Source of the DNA: Terebella lapidaria | Taxonomy: Eukaryota > Annelida > Polychaeta > Terebellida > Terebellidae | DNA: 64,000 nt | NCBI GenBank assembly: GCA_949152475.1 | Contig: OX424555.1 | Span: 20,230,868 to 20,294,867, forward strand | Direction of reading: 5' to 3' | Shown: one piece after another, positions 1-11,760 of the stretch | Numbering within the stretch: position 1 is the first letter of the stretch | Layout of the letters: the number at the start of each line of letters is the position of its first letter | Notes under the pieces: model-generated | Told to the model about the DNA's origin: nothing | The model's input: only the letters and a program-made list of their open reading frames with translations | The model's database searches: none | Program-made: the position numbers and the translations under genes

Positions 1-556
1 CCTCTGTACGGTAGTCCTCTGTACTCTAGTACACTGTAATGTAGTCCTCTGTACTGTGGCCCTGTGTACTATAGCTCTCTGTACAAGCCCACTGTACTGT
101 AGCTCTCTGTACTGTAGCCCACTGTACTGTAGCTCTCTGTACTGTTGCCCACTGTACTGTAGCTCTCTGTACTGTAGCCCACTGTGCTGTAGCTCTCTGT
201 ATTGTTGCCCACTGTACTGTAGCTCTGTGTTGTAACCCACTGTACTCTAGTCCACTGTACTAGAGACCTCTGTACTGTAACCCTCTGTACTGTAGCTCTC
301 TTTACTGGGGCCCACCGTACTGTAGCTCTTTGTACTGAGGCCCTATGTGCTGTAGCCCTCTGTACTCTAGCTCTCTGTACTGTAGCCCTCTGTACTGTAG
401 CTCACTGTACTGTAGCCCTCTCTATTGTACCCTTCTGTACTGTATTCCACTGTACTGTAGTCTTCTCTACTGTAGCCCACTGTACTGTAGGCCTCTGTGT
501 TGTAGCCCACTGCACTGTAGTCCACTGTACTGTAGCCCTTCGTACTGTAGTCCAGA
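1..556. repeat. Minisatellite, ~15/30-bp unit
   Basis: A degenerate tandem array of a 15-bp unit resembling CTGTACTGTAGCCC alternates with CTGTACTGTAGCTCT, giving a 30-bp higher-order period. It starts at or before the window edge and stops near 556, where ordinary AT-rich sequence begins. A 71-residue open frame across it is only the translation of the repeat. Confidence 0.9.
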
Positions 557-1040
557 TTAAATGTATATCACACCTTGCATAATAACTTAATACTTATTAT
601 GAATATGTAATAGTAGTATACGTGTAAGTCAAAGTCAGAATCCAGGGATTATTTTGTGTCGTTCAGGTTGTTATTGTCAACATCACAGCAGTAGATATAG
701 AGCACAACTAAATTTACATGTACATACAAACAATACAAACTTCGCTCTGTATTTCTTTGATTAAATCATGGATTACTTCAGTGCAGTACAAGCACAGAGA
801 TAGAAATATAATTTTCTTTCAACCTGCTCAATAGCATTCGTTTGATTATTGAAACACTATATCATACCTGACTGTATAGCATCTCCATAATATTCTGTTT
901 AAGGTGACAACTTTTATTTTTTACGGATATTTATTATCTCGAAGACAATGGGAACTGAAACACTCTAAATTCTATGCTGAACAACTATCTTACTAAGAAA
1001 AGTTCTTTACTATAATTATCGCCTACCAACACAAATAACT
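557..1040. other. Unannotated AT-rich spacer
   Basis: No open frame, structural RNA or repeat was recognised here. The sequence is AT-rich and lies between two minisatellites. Confidence 0.6.
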
Positions 1041-1045
1041 GACAG

Positions 1046-1220
1046 TAGTGACACATGAAAATGTAACAAAAAGACATTATGTAACAAAAGGACACCATGA
1101 AACAAAAGGACAGTACATGTGTAACAAAAGGACGAAACATGTAACAAAAGGACAAAACATGTCCTTTTGTTACTTTGACCATGTCCTTTTGTTACATTTA
1201 TGTAACAAAAGGACACTTTC
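1046..1220. repeat. Short minisatellite with an internal perfect hairpin
   Basis: About eight copies of a unit built on GTAACAAAAGGACA lie here, some inverted. The adjacent inverted copies at 1141-1173 form a perfect 14-bp stem with a 5-nt loop. The open frames on both strands are translations of this repeat. Confidence 0.85.
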
Positions 1221-2424
1221 AACCTTCCGAAATCTTTAGATTCCGGCAAGTAACTATGTTCACATAAACTCCAACCATTCCAACAAATTAATATAGTTAT
1301 ATTTCACGAATGTGCGAAAACGGATTATTTTCGTGTTAAACAAAGACAAAATAATAATATGCTCGATTATGCCCTTTAGTATTGTGAAATGAAACCACTC
1401 TTCTGGTGTGTATATTCCTATATTTCTACTTTCCATAAGCTTAATATACATGCTCAATCCGCCTCTATATCTCAAGTAGATACAGTACGTGTGATAATAA
1501 CATAGCGTACAAATACGTGTACACGTGGTATGATTGTGTGTCCAAATTGGTGTAACCAACTTACTGCCATACATTTGATGGGCGAGCTTGATTTTCCCAC
1601 ACCAGAACAAGTGTTCAGAGAATAGACCAATCCAAGTAGACTAAATAAAGCGAGTGAGAACCAAACAGTAAAATCTGGGATGAGGTTGTTGTGGTGTTGG
1701 AGCATGTTGCTGTTTCTGTCATAGTTTCAGTGCCGCCGCCTAGGAACAGTTCTGTCCACTCCCAAACCGGAGTGAAAAGTGCAACACCATTGGTTTAGTT
1801 CTTCAAACTCGAATGCACAATTGTTTCGTAACCTGTTCTGGGTGGCAGTTGGTGGCAGTTCCTGCACAGAAGTCGAGAGTGCCCAATGTTCTTATCGAAT
1901 GAAGTAACATTGCCTGCCTTGGCATTGCATGCCTTTATGTAATTTTCTGACCTGTTTACACACGTGTTCACGTAGTTCAGTGACGCTAGAAGGCATCATG
2001 GTGTTACTTTTGACATTCCTCACCTCAAAGACAAGAGGCTATCCTCTTCCAAATTTCAGATCATTATCTTGAAGATTGAATACCAAATTACAATATACCC
2101 TTCTGGTTCCGAATGATACTAGTATATCGAAAAATTGCATGAATTCTAGCAGCACCCTCGTTATCAGTGTGTTGTTTCCATTTTTAGGATATTCAATCTG
2201 AATAGGGTAGGGAATTGCCGTTTAAGTCCCTTGTGATATAAGTCAACATGTACATATACATGTATATATAGGTATATTGAACACTAGAATACGCGAGTGG
2301 GTGCAATACTATTGCAGCTATATTATCGCAATACAATATACTAGTAACAATAACACAGGGCGTAATCAGTCAGCCGGTAGTGTGGGGAAACGCCCGTTCT
2401 GTGAGACAACTAGCTGGTTCTGTG

Positions 2425-3697
2425 AATAGACGTGGAATCAATACCCAGTATTAAGTATTCCGAGCAAACAAAACAGGGTCCGTTATCCAATCTCATAGTC
2501 CGGGGACAGAATGTCATATCAGGCATACGAAGTGAGAGAAAACAAAATGACAGGGAAACTCATGAACCCCCCAAAATGGCCATTAGGAGGTGAAATCAGG
2601 TGTTCCGGAAAGAGTGAACATTTCCTACCCCACTAGTGGCACCCGTCACGAATTCCCCAAAATTAACATGAAAATAGATCTAGTTACATGGCAGACATGG
2701 ATTTGCTGTATTTATCAACCAGATCATGATGACGTCCATAGAATTCCTTAAACGCAGCTATAAGTCTTGGTAAAACATATCCTTGTCGCAGCAGTTTAGA
2801 GACTAGCTGGGCACTTCGATAGACAAAGTCCTCATATTTGCAACTAGCTCTGGAATAGCGTATAAGTTGAGAAACTAACACATCATATGCCGGTGACATA
2901 GGAATGTTGCTGCTTAGAAAAAGGGAAATTGACTATGGAAAAATTGAAATCATCACGTTTGTCATATAATCTAGTTGACAGGTTAGAATCATTATCAATC
3001 TCCAACCTCAAGTCTAGATAGCTGGAAAAATTAGCGAAGTCTGTAGTATCCTTAATTTCAAGTTCCTTAGGATATATAACATCCAAACTTGGGATTATTT
3101 AGCGACAATACATCATCTGTGTATCGGAAAATGAAATTAAAATTACATGTTAGTTTCTTAGAACCTCCTCGTTGTAAATGTTGGATAAAATCTGATTCAT
3201 ATGAGTATAAAAACAGGTCTGCCAATAATGGTGCACAGTTTGTACCCATGGGAATACCAATAGTTTGTTGAAATATTCGACCACCGAATTCCACAAAAAT
3301 ATTATCAATCAGAAAATTAACCATATTTACCACATATATTTCAGTATATTTGTATGGCGCATCAGAATCGCCTTTAACAAAATAAGCGGTATTATATTTA
3401 ACTACAATATAGTGGTACCGACGTTGTCCCTTTTTAGAGAAAAATGAATTATTGATTAGTTTTTTTTAAGCTGAGACTTCAGTTCAGAATGAGGAATAGT
3501 TGTGTACAAAGTGGAGAAATCAAATGTTTTGATAGACGTTACTTTTGAAAGTGTGTGAGCATGCAGATATTCCAATAAAGATTTGAAATTTTTAAATATC
3601 CACATTTGGTTTATACCACTTCTAGAATAGATGGTTTCAGAGTACTTTTGGAGACCCTGTATAATTTTAGACAATATAACAGTTAATATTTAAAAAA
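2425..3697 (-). pseudogene. 5'-truncated Penelope-like element, copy A
   Basis: Minus-strand remnant of the same family as the intact copy at 4276-6841. It keeps the conserved 3' terminal segment (2425-2640) and the C-terminal half of the reverse transcriptase ORF, but it is broken by frameshifts into pieces at 2684-2899, 2883-3086, 3067-3333 and 3456-3674. The catalytic box reads YTDD. The 5' break near 3697 is identical to that of the copy at 33,906-35,165, so truncation preceded the segmental duplication. Confidence 0.85.
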
Positions 3698-4275
3698 ATA
3701 AAAGTTGTCACACTGTGTCATACACATGATAATAACTGTCACAAATCAAGGTTAAAAGTTATATGCTGGCTGATGGAGTGTTCTATTAGTTGGAATATGT
3801 AACAATAATGATCCATACGAACTGTTAGCGGTTTATTACCATGGCGAAAAAGCGGGCTACCATATCGGGCTAATGTCAAATTCGATTGGACCCTTGTCAG
3901 ATGAAAACTTAATAATTGAGTGATGGTTCGGTAACGAGGGGATACATAATTTTTAATTTGTGTCACACAATAGATTTGGTTTGATACACTTCAAGTCTCA
4001 AGTGTATATCTCGTGCTGAGAACATAACTATCTTGGCGGTGATATTGAACGTAATAATAGACGGGATTATTGAACCCTCTGGAATAACCAGATGAATATT
4101 ATTCACTGAGACTCCTAGTTAGTCATGAACTCATGACTATCTTCATGTGAAACGACTGCATATTTGAATACTATTTACAAATGACAGGTACATGTACGTT
4201 TCACGTATGAAGATCATCTTATAATTTATAAATTGATGCTGTCGGATTAATTGACACGTCGACCAATTGTTAAAT

Positions 4276-6841
4276 AGACGTGGAATCAATACCCAGTATC
4301 AAGTATTCCGAGCAAACAAAACAGGGTCCGTTATCCAATCTCATAGTCCGGGGACAGAAAGTCATATCAGGCATACGAAGCGAGAGAAAACAAAAATGAC
4401 AGGGAAACTCATGAACCCCCGTAAATGGCCATCAGGAGGTGAAATCAGGTGTTCCGGAAAGAGTGAGCATTTCCTACCCCACTAGTGGCACCCGTCATGA
4501 ATTCCCCAAAATTAACATGAAAATAGATCTAGTTGCATGGCAGACATGGATTTGCTGTATTTATCAACCAGATCATGATGACGTCCATAGAATTTCTTAA
4601 ACGCAGCGATAAGTCTTGGTAAAACATATCCTTGTCGTAGCAGTTTAGAGACTAGCTGGGCACTTCGATAGACAAAGTCCTCATATTTGCAACTAGCTCT
4701 GGAATAGCGTATAAGTTGAGAAACAAACACACCATATGCCGGTGACATAGGAATGTTGCTGCTTAGAAAAGGGAAATTGACTATGGAAAAATTGAAATCA
4801 TCACGTTTGTCATATAATCTAGTTGACAGGTTAGAATCATTATCAATCTCCAACCTCAGGTCTAGATAGTTGGAAAAATTAGCGGATTCTGTAGTATCCT
4901 TAATTTCAAGTTCCTTAGGATATATGACATCCAAATAATCACCAAACTTGGGATTATTTAGCGACAATACATCATCTATGTTTCGGAAAGTGAAATTAAA
5001 ATTACATGTTAGTTTCTTAGAACCTCCTCTTTGTAAATGTTGGATAAAATCTGATTCATATGAGTATAAAAACAGGTCTGCCAATAATGGTGCACAGTTT
5101 GTACCCATGGGAATACCAATAGTTTGTTGAAACATTCGACCACCAAACTCCACAAAAATATTATCAATCAGAAAATTAACCATATTTACCACATCTATTT
5201 CAGTATATTTGTATGGGGCATCAGAGTCGCCTTTAACAAAATAAGCGGTATTATATTTAACTACAATATAGTGGTACCGACGTTGTCCCTTTTTAGAGAA
5301 CAATGAATTATTGATTAGGTTTTTAAGCTGAGATTTCAGTTCAGAATGAGGTATAGTTGTGTACAAAGTGGAGAAATCAAATGTTTTGATAGACGTTACT
5401 TTTGAAAGTGTGTGCGCATGTAGATATTCCAATAAAGATTTGGAATTTTTTAATATCCACATTTGGTTTATACCACTTCTAGAATAGATGGTTTCAGAGT
5501 ACTTTTGGAGACCCTGTTTAATTTTAGACAATATAGTAGTTAATATTTTAGAAAGGGCTTTGGTAGAACATGATGCTGAACCTGAAATATATCTTTGTTT
5601 GTGTGGATTTTTGTGCAACTTTGGGATCCAATATAAGTTCGGTAGATTAGAATCTTTATATGAGGTAGTAATACCAAACGAATGCAATACAGACAAATGA
5701 TTTGATAAGATATCCTGTTTGGGCACGGTAATGGCTTGGTATGTACTATTGGGATTAGTATTGTTGGCAATACCCAGTTCGTCAAACAGGCACTGTATAT
5801 AGTATGCTTTACAAACAAAAACAACATTATTAGAAGCTTTATCTGCAGGGACAATGACGAACCTTTCTTGAAGTTTCAACAAACTATTAGTAACCACGGG
5901 ATCATTGAAGACAGAGCTATATTTAGTACTAACTGACTTTGACAAAACATTGATGCGTTTGTTTACCAATGACCTAATCTGTTTGACCCATTCTGACAGA
6001 GAATCAGTTTCTGCCTTTTCTCGCTTTGTCCATTTTCTGGCATGCTCCTCAACTGCATCCATGATTAACTTAAAATTGTATCTCCATGAAAACGACGTGG
6101 GCTCTCTATATTTGGGACCTTTGGACAAAATGTCTTTCAATGATTCATTCTCCACTATATTGAGGTCGCCTGAAATAACATGCCCAACTGGATCGTGTAT
6201 GAACGGAGAGTTAATGCAAGTGCAGGAGGGTGGGTTATGTAAGAGATCATCAATATCCAAATCATTCAATGTTTGTTTGTAGTTGAAAATCTTGGAAGCA
6301 ACAGATTTGGTATATGAGTAGGATACAGATGGAGCAGCCGTGTCAGTGAAGTATGATGGTACCTGGGACTGAACAGACTTATGATGTAATATATTACCGA
6401 TGTTAATTGCATCAATACCTTTATTGGCAAATTTTATCTTCAGAAAAGACCGTTTGGGTGGTATATATTCGGAATTCTGTGTTGGCTTATAAAGCCGATG
6501 ATAAACAATATCCATGATAATGGAATACAGACGAAATTCATAGCTATTGGTATTTCTGATATAGTGGGTAGGACATTGGTCCTCTAGTTCTTTAAGTTTA
6601 ACATGAGGTATGGCAAATAATTTAGTGCGAACATAGTGCAGTCCAAGTGGTTGTTTCAATATTTCGAGTAGACCATCAAAGGAAATATTATGAATAGATG
6701 GTCGATTATAATGTCGTTGTCCATGGCTTCGTTTCCTACGTTTAAATGATGTAAATAAATTCATTACATTGACTGAACTGCATCCTGGGCTTGTCAGGTT
6801 TCCCACTGAACTGATATTATCGTTACAGCCATAAGGTGTGC
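4276..6841 (-). mobile_element. Full-length Penelope-like retroelement, copy B
   Basis: The element is bounded by a 9-bp direct repeat TTGTTAAAT at 4267-4275 and 6842-6850. The paralogous site near 35,740-35,770 has a single uninterrupted version of the target, so both ends are defined by an empty/filled comparison. It contains one ORF of 764 codons, a ~35-bp 5' leader and a ~235-bp 3' region that recurs in at least six other copies in the window. No GIY-YIG endonuclease or second ORF is visible. Assignment to the Penelope-like group rests on reverse transcriptase motifs. It could belong to a related non-LTR group, because the family was not compared with a database. Confidence 0.8.
4512..6806 (-). 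CDS. Penelope-like reverse transcriptase, 764 aa, intact
   Basis: This is a retroelement reverse transcriptase that would copy its own RNA into the genome. Motifs seen in order are: a basic N-terminus (residues 20-32); a C-x-C pair at 195-197 followed by a GHV...GDLNI segment; PADK at 320-323, resembling the DKG motif upstream of the RT core in Penelope-like proteins; FDFSTLYTTIP (476-486) with Asp477; GIPMGTNCAPLLADL (564-578); NIDD at 609-612 as the catalytic DD box; and a conserved C-terminus of the FYGRHHDLV type. The usual aromatic residue before the DD box is Asn here, whereas other copies have Tyr. No GIY-YIG module was found at either end. The chosen start is the first Met of the open frame, near the element's 5' end. 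The frame has no stops, which suggests a young copy. Confidence 0.8.
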   Translation of the reverse strand: MGNLTSPGCSSVNVMNLFTSFKRRKRSHGQRHYNRPSIHNISFDGLLEILKQPLGLHYVRTKLFAIPHVKLKELEDQCPTHYIRNTNSYEFRLYSIIMDIVYHRLYKPTQNSEYIPPKRSFLKIKFANKGIDAINIGNILHHKSVQSQVPSYFTDTAAPSVSYSYTKSVASKIFNYKQTLNDLDIDDLLHNPPSCTCINSPFIHDPVGHVISGDLNIVENESLKDILSKGPKYREPTSFSWRYNFKLIMDAVEEHARKWTKREKAETDSLSEWVKQIRSLVNKRINVLSKSVSTKYSSVFNDPVVTNSLLKLQERFVIVPADKASNNVVFVCKAYYIQCLFDELGIANNTNPNSTYQAITVPKQDILSNHLSVLHSFGITTSYKDSNLPNLYWIPKLHKNPHKQRYISGSASCSTKALSKILTTILSKIKQGLQKYSETIYSRSGINQMWILKNSKSLLEYLHAHTLSKVTSIKTFDFSTLYTTIPHSELKSQLKNLINNSLFSKKGQRRYHYIVVKYNTAYFVKGDSDAPYKYTEIDVVNMVNFLIDNIFVEFGGRMFQQTIGIPMGTNCAPLLADLFLYSYESDFIQHLQRGGSKKLTCNFNFTFRNIDDVLSLNNPKFGDYLDVIYPKELEIKDTTESANFSNYLDLRLEIDNDSNLSTRLYDKRDDFNFSIVNFPFLSSNIPMSPAYGVFVSQLIRYSRASCKYEDFVYRSAQLVSKLLRQGYVLPRLIAAFKKFYGRHHDLVDKYSKSMSAMQLDLFSC

Positions 6842-6850
6842 TTGTTAAAT

Positions 6851-7704
6851 GCTTGTTAAATGCTTGACACTCAACAACACGTCAGATATGTAGGGCCTAT
6901 AAAACAACTCCCATAACAAGTTTTATCATATCACAATATTCACCAAAGCATTGAAACAGTTCATAACAAACCTGAATGATATATGACTTAAGACGAGCTT
7001 GATTAAAGTGTGGTCCATATTCTGATAGTTACCTACATATACCTATTTGTTTTTAAATGAAAAACTGGTGATCCATCTCTATGTTTAATTTGAGTTCAAA
7101 ATGTTATCTCAAGAGTGTAAGCTAAATCGGGAAGTTTTGGAAGAAATTATAAAAAATTACAATATGAATGACTTCTTATTGATATTGAATGGTTTTCTTA
7201 GAAAATATATATATCTCAGATTATCTGTTGAAAATTCGGTTCTGTTTGTTTGGGAATTGCATTCTACACACGCGGACAACGAATTCATTTGATCCCTAAA
7301 TGGGCGCGTTGTCATTTACCCATGAGCAGTCTGTTAGATGCGTCATCAGCACATGGAATCAATGTACCTGCAGGATAGACGCCTCTCCTGAATAGCGCAA
7401 ACAGACGGACATAAAACGCAGACGAGGTTAGATTTCTTTACCTGTGTAATTAGTGTGAACCACATGTACAGTATGGTTTGCCTTCGTTAAAATAATCACT
7501 GTGTCTTTGGATAGATTATTTGGTCGGGCTTTGTTTCTATTGCGAAATGTTGTATTTTACGTTTGTTATTGGCATCATCCAAATTTAGCTGTATTTGTTT
7601 GGAGGAAATAGATTGATACTTACATTCTAACATCCTTTTGATGCTAGTGCACACCGACCATATTCGTATGGAATTATAAACACATATACAGTTATTTGCT
7701 TCCA
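6851..7704. other. Duplicated non-coding flank
   Basis: This DNA is part of the segmental duplication and matches about 35,760-36,600 and, less completely, 29,710-30,670. No gene was recognised. The portion at 7495-7625 matches part of the 363-bp repeat monomer found in tandem at 32.05-33.66 kb. Confidence 0.6.
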
Positions 7705-7710
7705 GTATTA

Positions 7711-7915
7711 GACGTAGAATCAATACCCAGTATTAAGTATTCCGAGCAAACAAAACAGGGTCCGTTATATCCAATCTCATAGTCCGAGGACAGAAAGTCA
7801 GATCAGGCATACGAAGTGAGAGAAAACACAATTGACAGGGAAACTCATGAACCCCCAACAATGGCCATTAGGAGGTGAAATCAGGTGTTCCGGAAAGGAT
7901 TAGCATTTCCTTGAG
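7711..7915 (-). mobile_element. Penelope-like 3'-end fragment, copy C
   Basis: About 205 bp of the conserved 3' terminal region of the Penelope-like family, without coding sequence. It begins at the same terminal motif (TAGACGT[G/A]GAATCAATACC) as all other copies. Its flanks match those of the fragments at 30,676 and 36,604, so the three are duplicates of one insertion. Confidence 0.8.
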
Positions 7916-8179
7916 TGAGCATCTTGTGAAGTATTAGTAATCAACTGAAGCTCAAAATAGTTTGAAACTACTGAAAAAATATTGTTTTGTTTTATTTTAT
8001 GACTTCCGAACGAGTTCCAGAAATCGGGAATGAATTCTGCTCAGAAGAATAAAACATATGAGAAAACAAAATGAGGCGAACAGCCATCTACAGATCTCAT
8101 GTCACGAGATCACAGAATGTCCGGTGAAAACTACTAGATTTGAAAGTTGTTTACGGTATTGTATGATAGCGAGCATTGA

Positions 8180-9250
8180 AACTATCTTCACATAGACTCC
8201 AACTCTCCCAATAAATTAATATAATAATATTTTATGAATGTGTAAAAACGGATTATTGTCGTGTTAAACAAAGACAAAATAATAATATGCTCGATTATGC
8301 CCTTTAGTATTGTGAAATGAAACCACTCTTCTGGTGTGTATATTTCTATATTTCTACTTTCCATAAGCTAATATAAATGCTCAATCCGCCTCTATATCTC
8401 AAGTAGATACAGTACGTGTGACAACATCATAGCGTACAAATACGTGTACACGTGGTATGTGTGTTCAAACTGGTATAACCAATTTACTGTCATACAGTTA
8501 TTGGGCGAGCTTGATTTCCCAACACCCGCACAAGTGTTCAGAGAATAGACAATCCAAGTTGACTAAATAAAGCGAGTGACAACCAAACAGTAAAATCTGG
8601 GATGAGGTTGTTGTGGTGTTGGAGCCTGTTGCTGTTTCTGTCATAGTTTCAGTGCTGCCGCCTAGGAACAGTTCTGTCCACTCCCTCTTCAAACCGGAGT
8701 GAAAAGTGTAACACCGTTGGTTTAGTTCTGCAAAAGCGAATGCACAATTGCTTCGTAACCTGTTCTGGGTGGCAGTTGGTGGCAGTTCCTGCATAGAAAT
8801 CGAGAGTGCCCAATGTTCTTCTCGATATAATTATATAATTTTCTGACCTGTTTACACATGTATTCATGTAGTTCAGCGACGCTAGAAGGTATAATGATGT
8901 TACTTTTGACATGCCTCACCTCGGAGTCAAGAGGCAATCTTCAGATCATTATCTCGAAGATTGAATACCAAATTACAATATACCCATCTGGTTCCGAATG
9001 ATACTAGTCTATTGTACAATTGCATGAATGTTAGCAGCACCCTCGTTATCAGTGTGTTGTTTCCATTTTTAGGATATTCAATCTGAATAAGGTAGGGAAT
9101 TGCCGTTTGAGTCCCTTGTGGTGTAAGTCAAGATGTACACGTACATATACATGTACATATAGGTATATTGAACACTAGAATACGCGAGTGGGTGCAATAC
9201 TATTGCAGCTATATTATAGCAATATAGTATACAAGTAACAATCAAAGGCA
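8180..9250. repeat. ~1-kb block repeated four times in the window
   Basis: Homologous blocks occur at 1254-2280, 31,136-32,045 and 37,085-38,150. The part near 8900 (CCTCACCTCGGAGTCAAG) and the part near 9100 (AATTGCCGTTTGAGTCCC) are inverted relatives of each other and of the foldback arms at 19.1-19.7 kb. Minus-strand open frames of 70-109 codons persist in three of the four blocks but are broken at 1.3-2.1 kb; they match no family I know. Confidence 0.7.
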
Positions 9251-9259
9251 TGCAGTGCG

Positions 9260-11750
9260 AATAAATGTTGTATACAGCTCGTGCATAGACATCTACAGGA
9301 TTATCTTCAATATGTTTGATTATTTATTGTGTACCTGGAACGGTGCTGCTTATGTTACCAGAAGACATGTCCTCAAATCACATTTATGCCGGACACAGTC
9401 CCATGGTCTGCCGAGTTTTGATAGTGTATCGAGAGACGGGAGGTTAGACAATCCTTTCAAGTTTCGAGTCCTTCCGTCCGCTCTCGTAGTCACGTCACTA
9501 ACTCACTTCCGGTAGTGCTTGGACGGACAATCCATCTCGTCTGCAATATGACAGCAACAATACTACAGTTAGATGGAAATTAAGAGAGTGTGTATAAATG
9601 GGCAGATATAAGGAATAGAAAAATATGACCAGGAGACAAGCCAGTTTAAATGGTGGTGCTAAATCCACTCTCCAAACATCCATACGAGCTCCGCAATCTA
9701 TATATAGCAAGCAAAATTACCCCCAAAGGGCCAAAAAAAAGTTTCCGGAGAAGGTGAAAGTCACAACTGAAATCACTGTGCCGGGGTGTTTGATTTTACG
9801 AAAGTCCGTTGAGGCCAGATACTGCAAGGAGTGAAACATGAAACATGAAAAGTGGCGGCTGCCATATAATTATCTGGCAATTTCTAGACGTCTCCTCTTT
9901 TCTGAAGCTTTGTGTGCTGATATTATGAGATCTGAATTTCTCTATTATTGATTGATATGTACAATAATACTGAAGCCTCAAAACGGCGATTCTGCTGAAT
10001 AATTATCGGTCTTCTTGTTATTTCACTATTGTCCTAGAACCTACTTTAGTTCTTAGACTGTAGAACGAGGTACTTTTGGGGAACTTTTTGCCCTTGGATT
10101 TTTAATTCATTCTCTTTAAATCTGGGTCCGGTAATTTACAAACGTGAAGTCTAATCTTCGGTCTTAATCGTTGCTTGTTCCATCTCAATTGTCCAGAATT
10201 GATCTCGGCTCCAATTATAAAGGAGAATGATGTGCCTGGTCACGGAACACTCTTTCTCGGTTTACTGCTTTTTCAACAAATCATGGCGTCAACCCTGCCA
10301 TTTTTCACAATCTGCGTCCACTCTTCCCGGTCTGAGAAAAATGAGCACTTGCGAAAAGGCGCTGAATATGCGACCGCTTAAGTTTCGAGAATACAAAATT
10401 TGTTCCTGCGATGGAGCAGCGACAGTTCAATTTAAAATAGTGTGTTATTTAACTATTGGCGTGTTGGAGCAGATTTCTTTGAAATGCAGAAATTCATTCG
10501 ATGCAAATCACTCTCCAAACTCTCCAGTTACGGGCAGAATTGCGAGTACTTTTGACAATGTAATTAAATAATTTCAAGCCTAACGTGACCTTGATACTGC
10601 CCACTCGACGTCATCCAAGGCCAGCTTCAGAGTATCCAATGGAAAGCTCAGTGAATAATAGGTATATCGTAACAGAACCATTGTGTCTCACCCTATCGTA
10701 TTCATTCTCGATGTCTGGCGCTTATACCTCTCAAGAGTAATGAAGCTGCCGCAAGACGTATTTGGAACCAGGAACCGTCAGACAACACAGCAATCAGGTA
10801 CTTGTGTTGTCTATTATCAACTGACATGAGCTCACTCAACTCTCTGTCCAGATATATATAATTGTCGGGTGCGAGTTGATCAGGACTGTGACTGAAGTAG
10901 ACTGTAGAGAAGATTGTAGATGTCAGGGCTAATGAAGGTATAGCGTTCTTGGATAATTATCCCGACAACGCTTCATCACAAAAAATGTTCTGAGATCCGA
11001 GAGCTGATATCCTGCTAACTTTACTGTTTTTGTTTTTGAAAGTAATCTTGTGACTAACGTATACAAAATACAGTGCACAATATCACTAAACTTTCCTTTT
11101 TTTAATTTTACTCATACCTTTGAAAAACAAAACACAAATAATGTGGATTTCAGAATATTTTTCAACCAAAAATACTCTGTGTGCTCTGACGTGTTGAATA
11201 GCTAATTTGCCTTTTTGTTCACCGACGTTTAACGGTTTCATGATGTAACTCACCTGGGGCACGAACGGAATTTTTTCTAACTGATTCCAGACGTTTAACT
11301 AAAGGAATTTGTTAATCCACCACAATATTGGATTTGTCCCATCATCTTTTTTCCTTTAATGCCGACTCTAGTTTTGTTGTAACTTACATAACTGAATTAT
11401 ATAACTGTAAGTAACTTAAATAAGTTTCATAACTTCCAAAGATAAGAGAGACAAGTCTTTGATGCAAAACAATGATACCTAAATATACCTATTCATGCAT
11501 ATATATATATGTATTGTAGTTTGTGTCAGGTTTACCTAGAGCTAGACTCTGTTCGGGGCGCACCTAGGACCGTTGTAGATTTGGTTGTCGCCTCGGAACA
11601 CAAATTGTAAGATTTTAGATAATAAATTTGTTCCCACTTCTGTTCAGTATGTACTAATTACGTGCCATTTTTTAACTCAACAAAATGAGCTACGTGGCTG
11701 GAAACGAAGGTGAAATGGAGTTTTTGGCACGCCTAGATTCCTGAAGGCTT
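9260..11750. other. Duplicated DNA without recognisable genes
   Basis: Collinear with about 38,150-41,290 plus 43,540-43,630. Open frames here (for example 10,227-10,571) are not preserved in the paralogous copy, which has indels in the same place, so they are probably not coding. Confidence 0.55.
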
Positions 11751-11760
11751 GCTTAGATTC

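Noticed and set aside
345-560. Cys/Tyr/Ser/Pro-rich 71-codon frame that resembles a small secreted protein
   Set aside because: It is the direct translation of the 15/30-bp minisatellite and has no independent support.
1046-1220. CRISPR-like spaced repeats
   Set aside because: Repeats are short, contiguous and partly inverted, with no unique spacers; the sequence is eukaryotic.
10227-10571. 114-codon frame in the duplicated region
   Set aside because: The paralogous region at 39.1-39.5 kb carries deletions that destroy it, with no sign of constraint.
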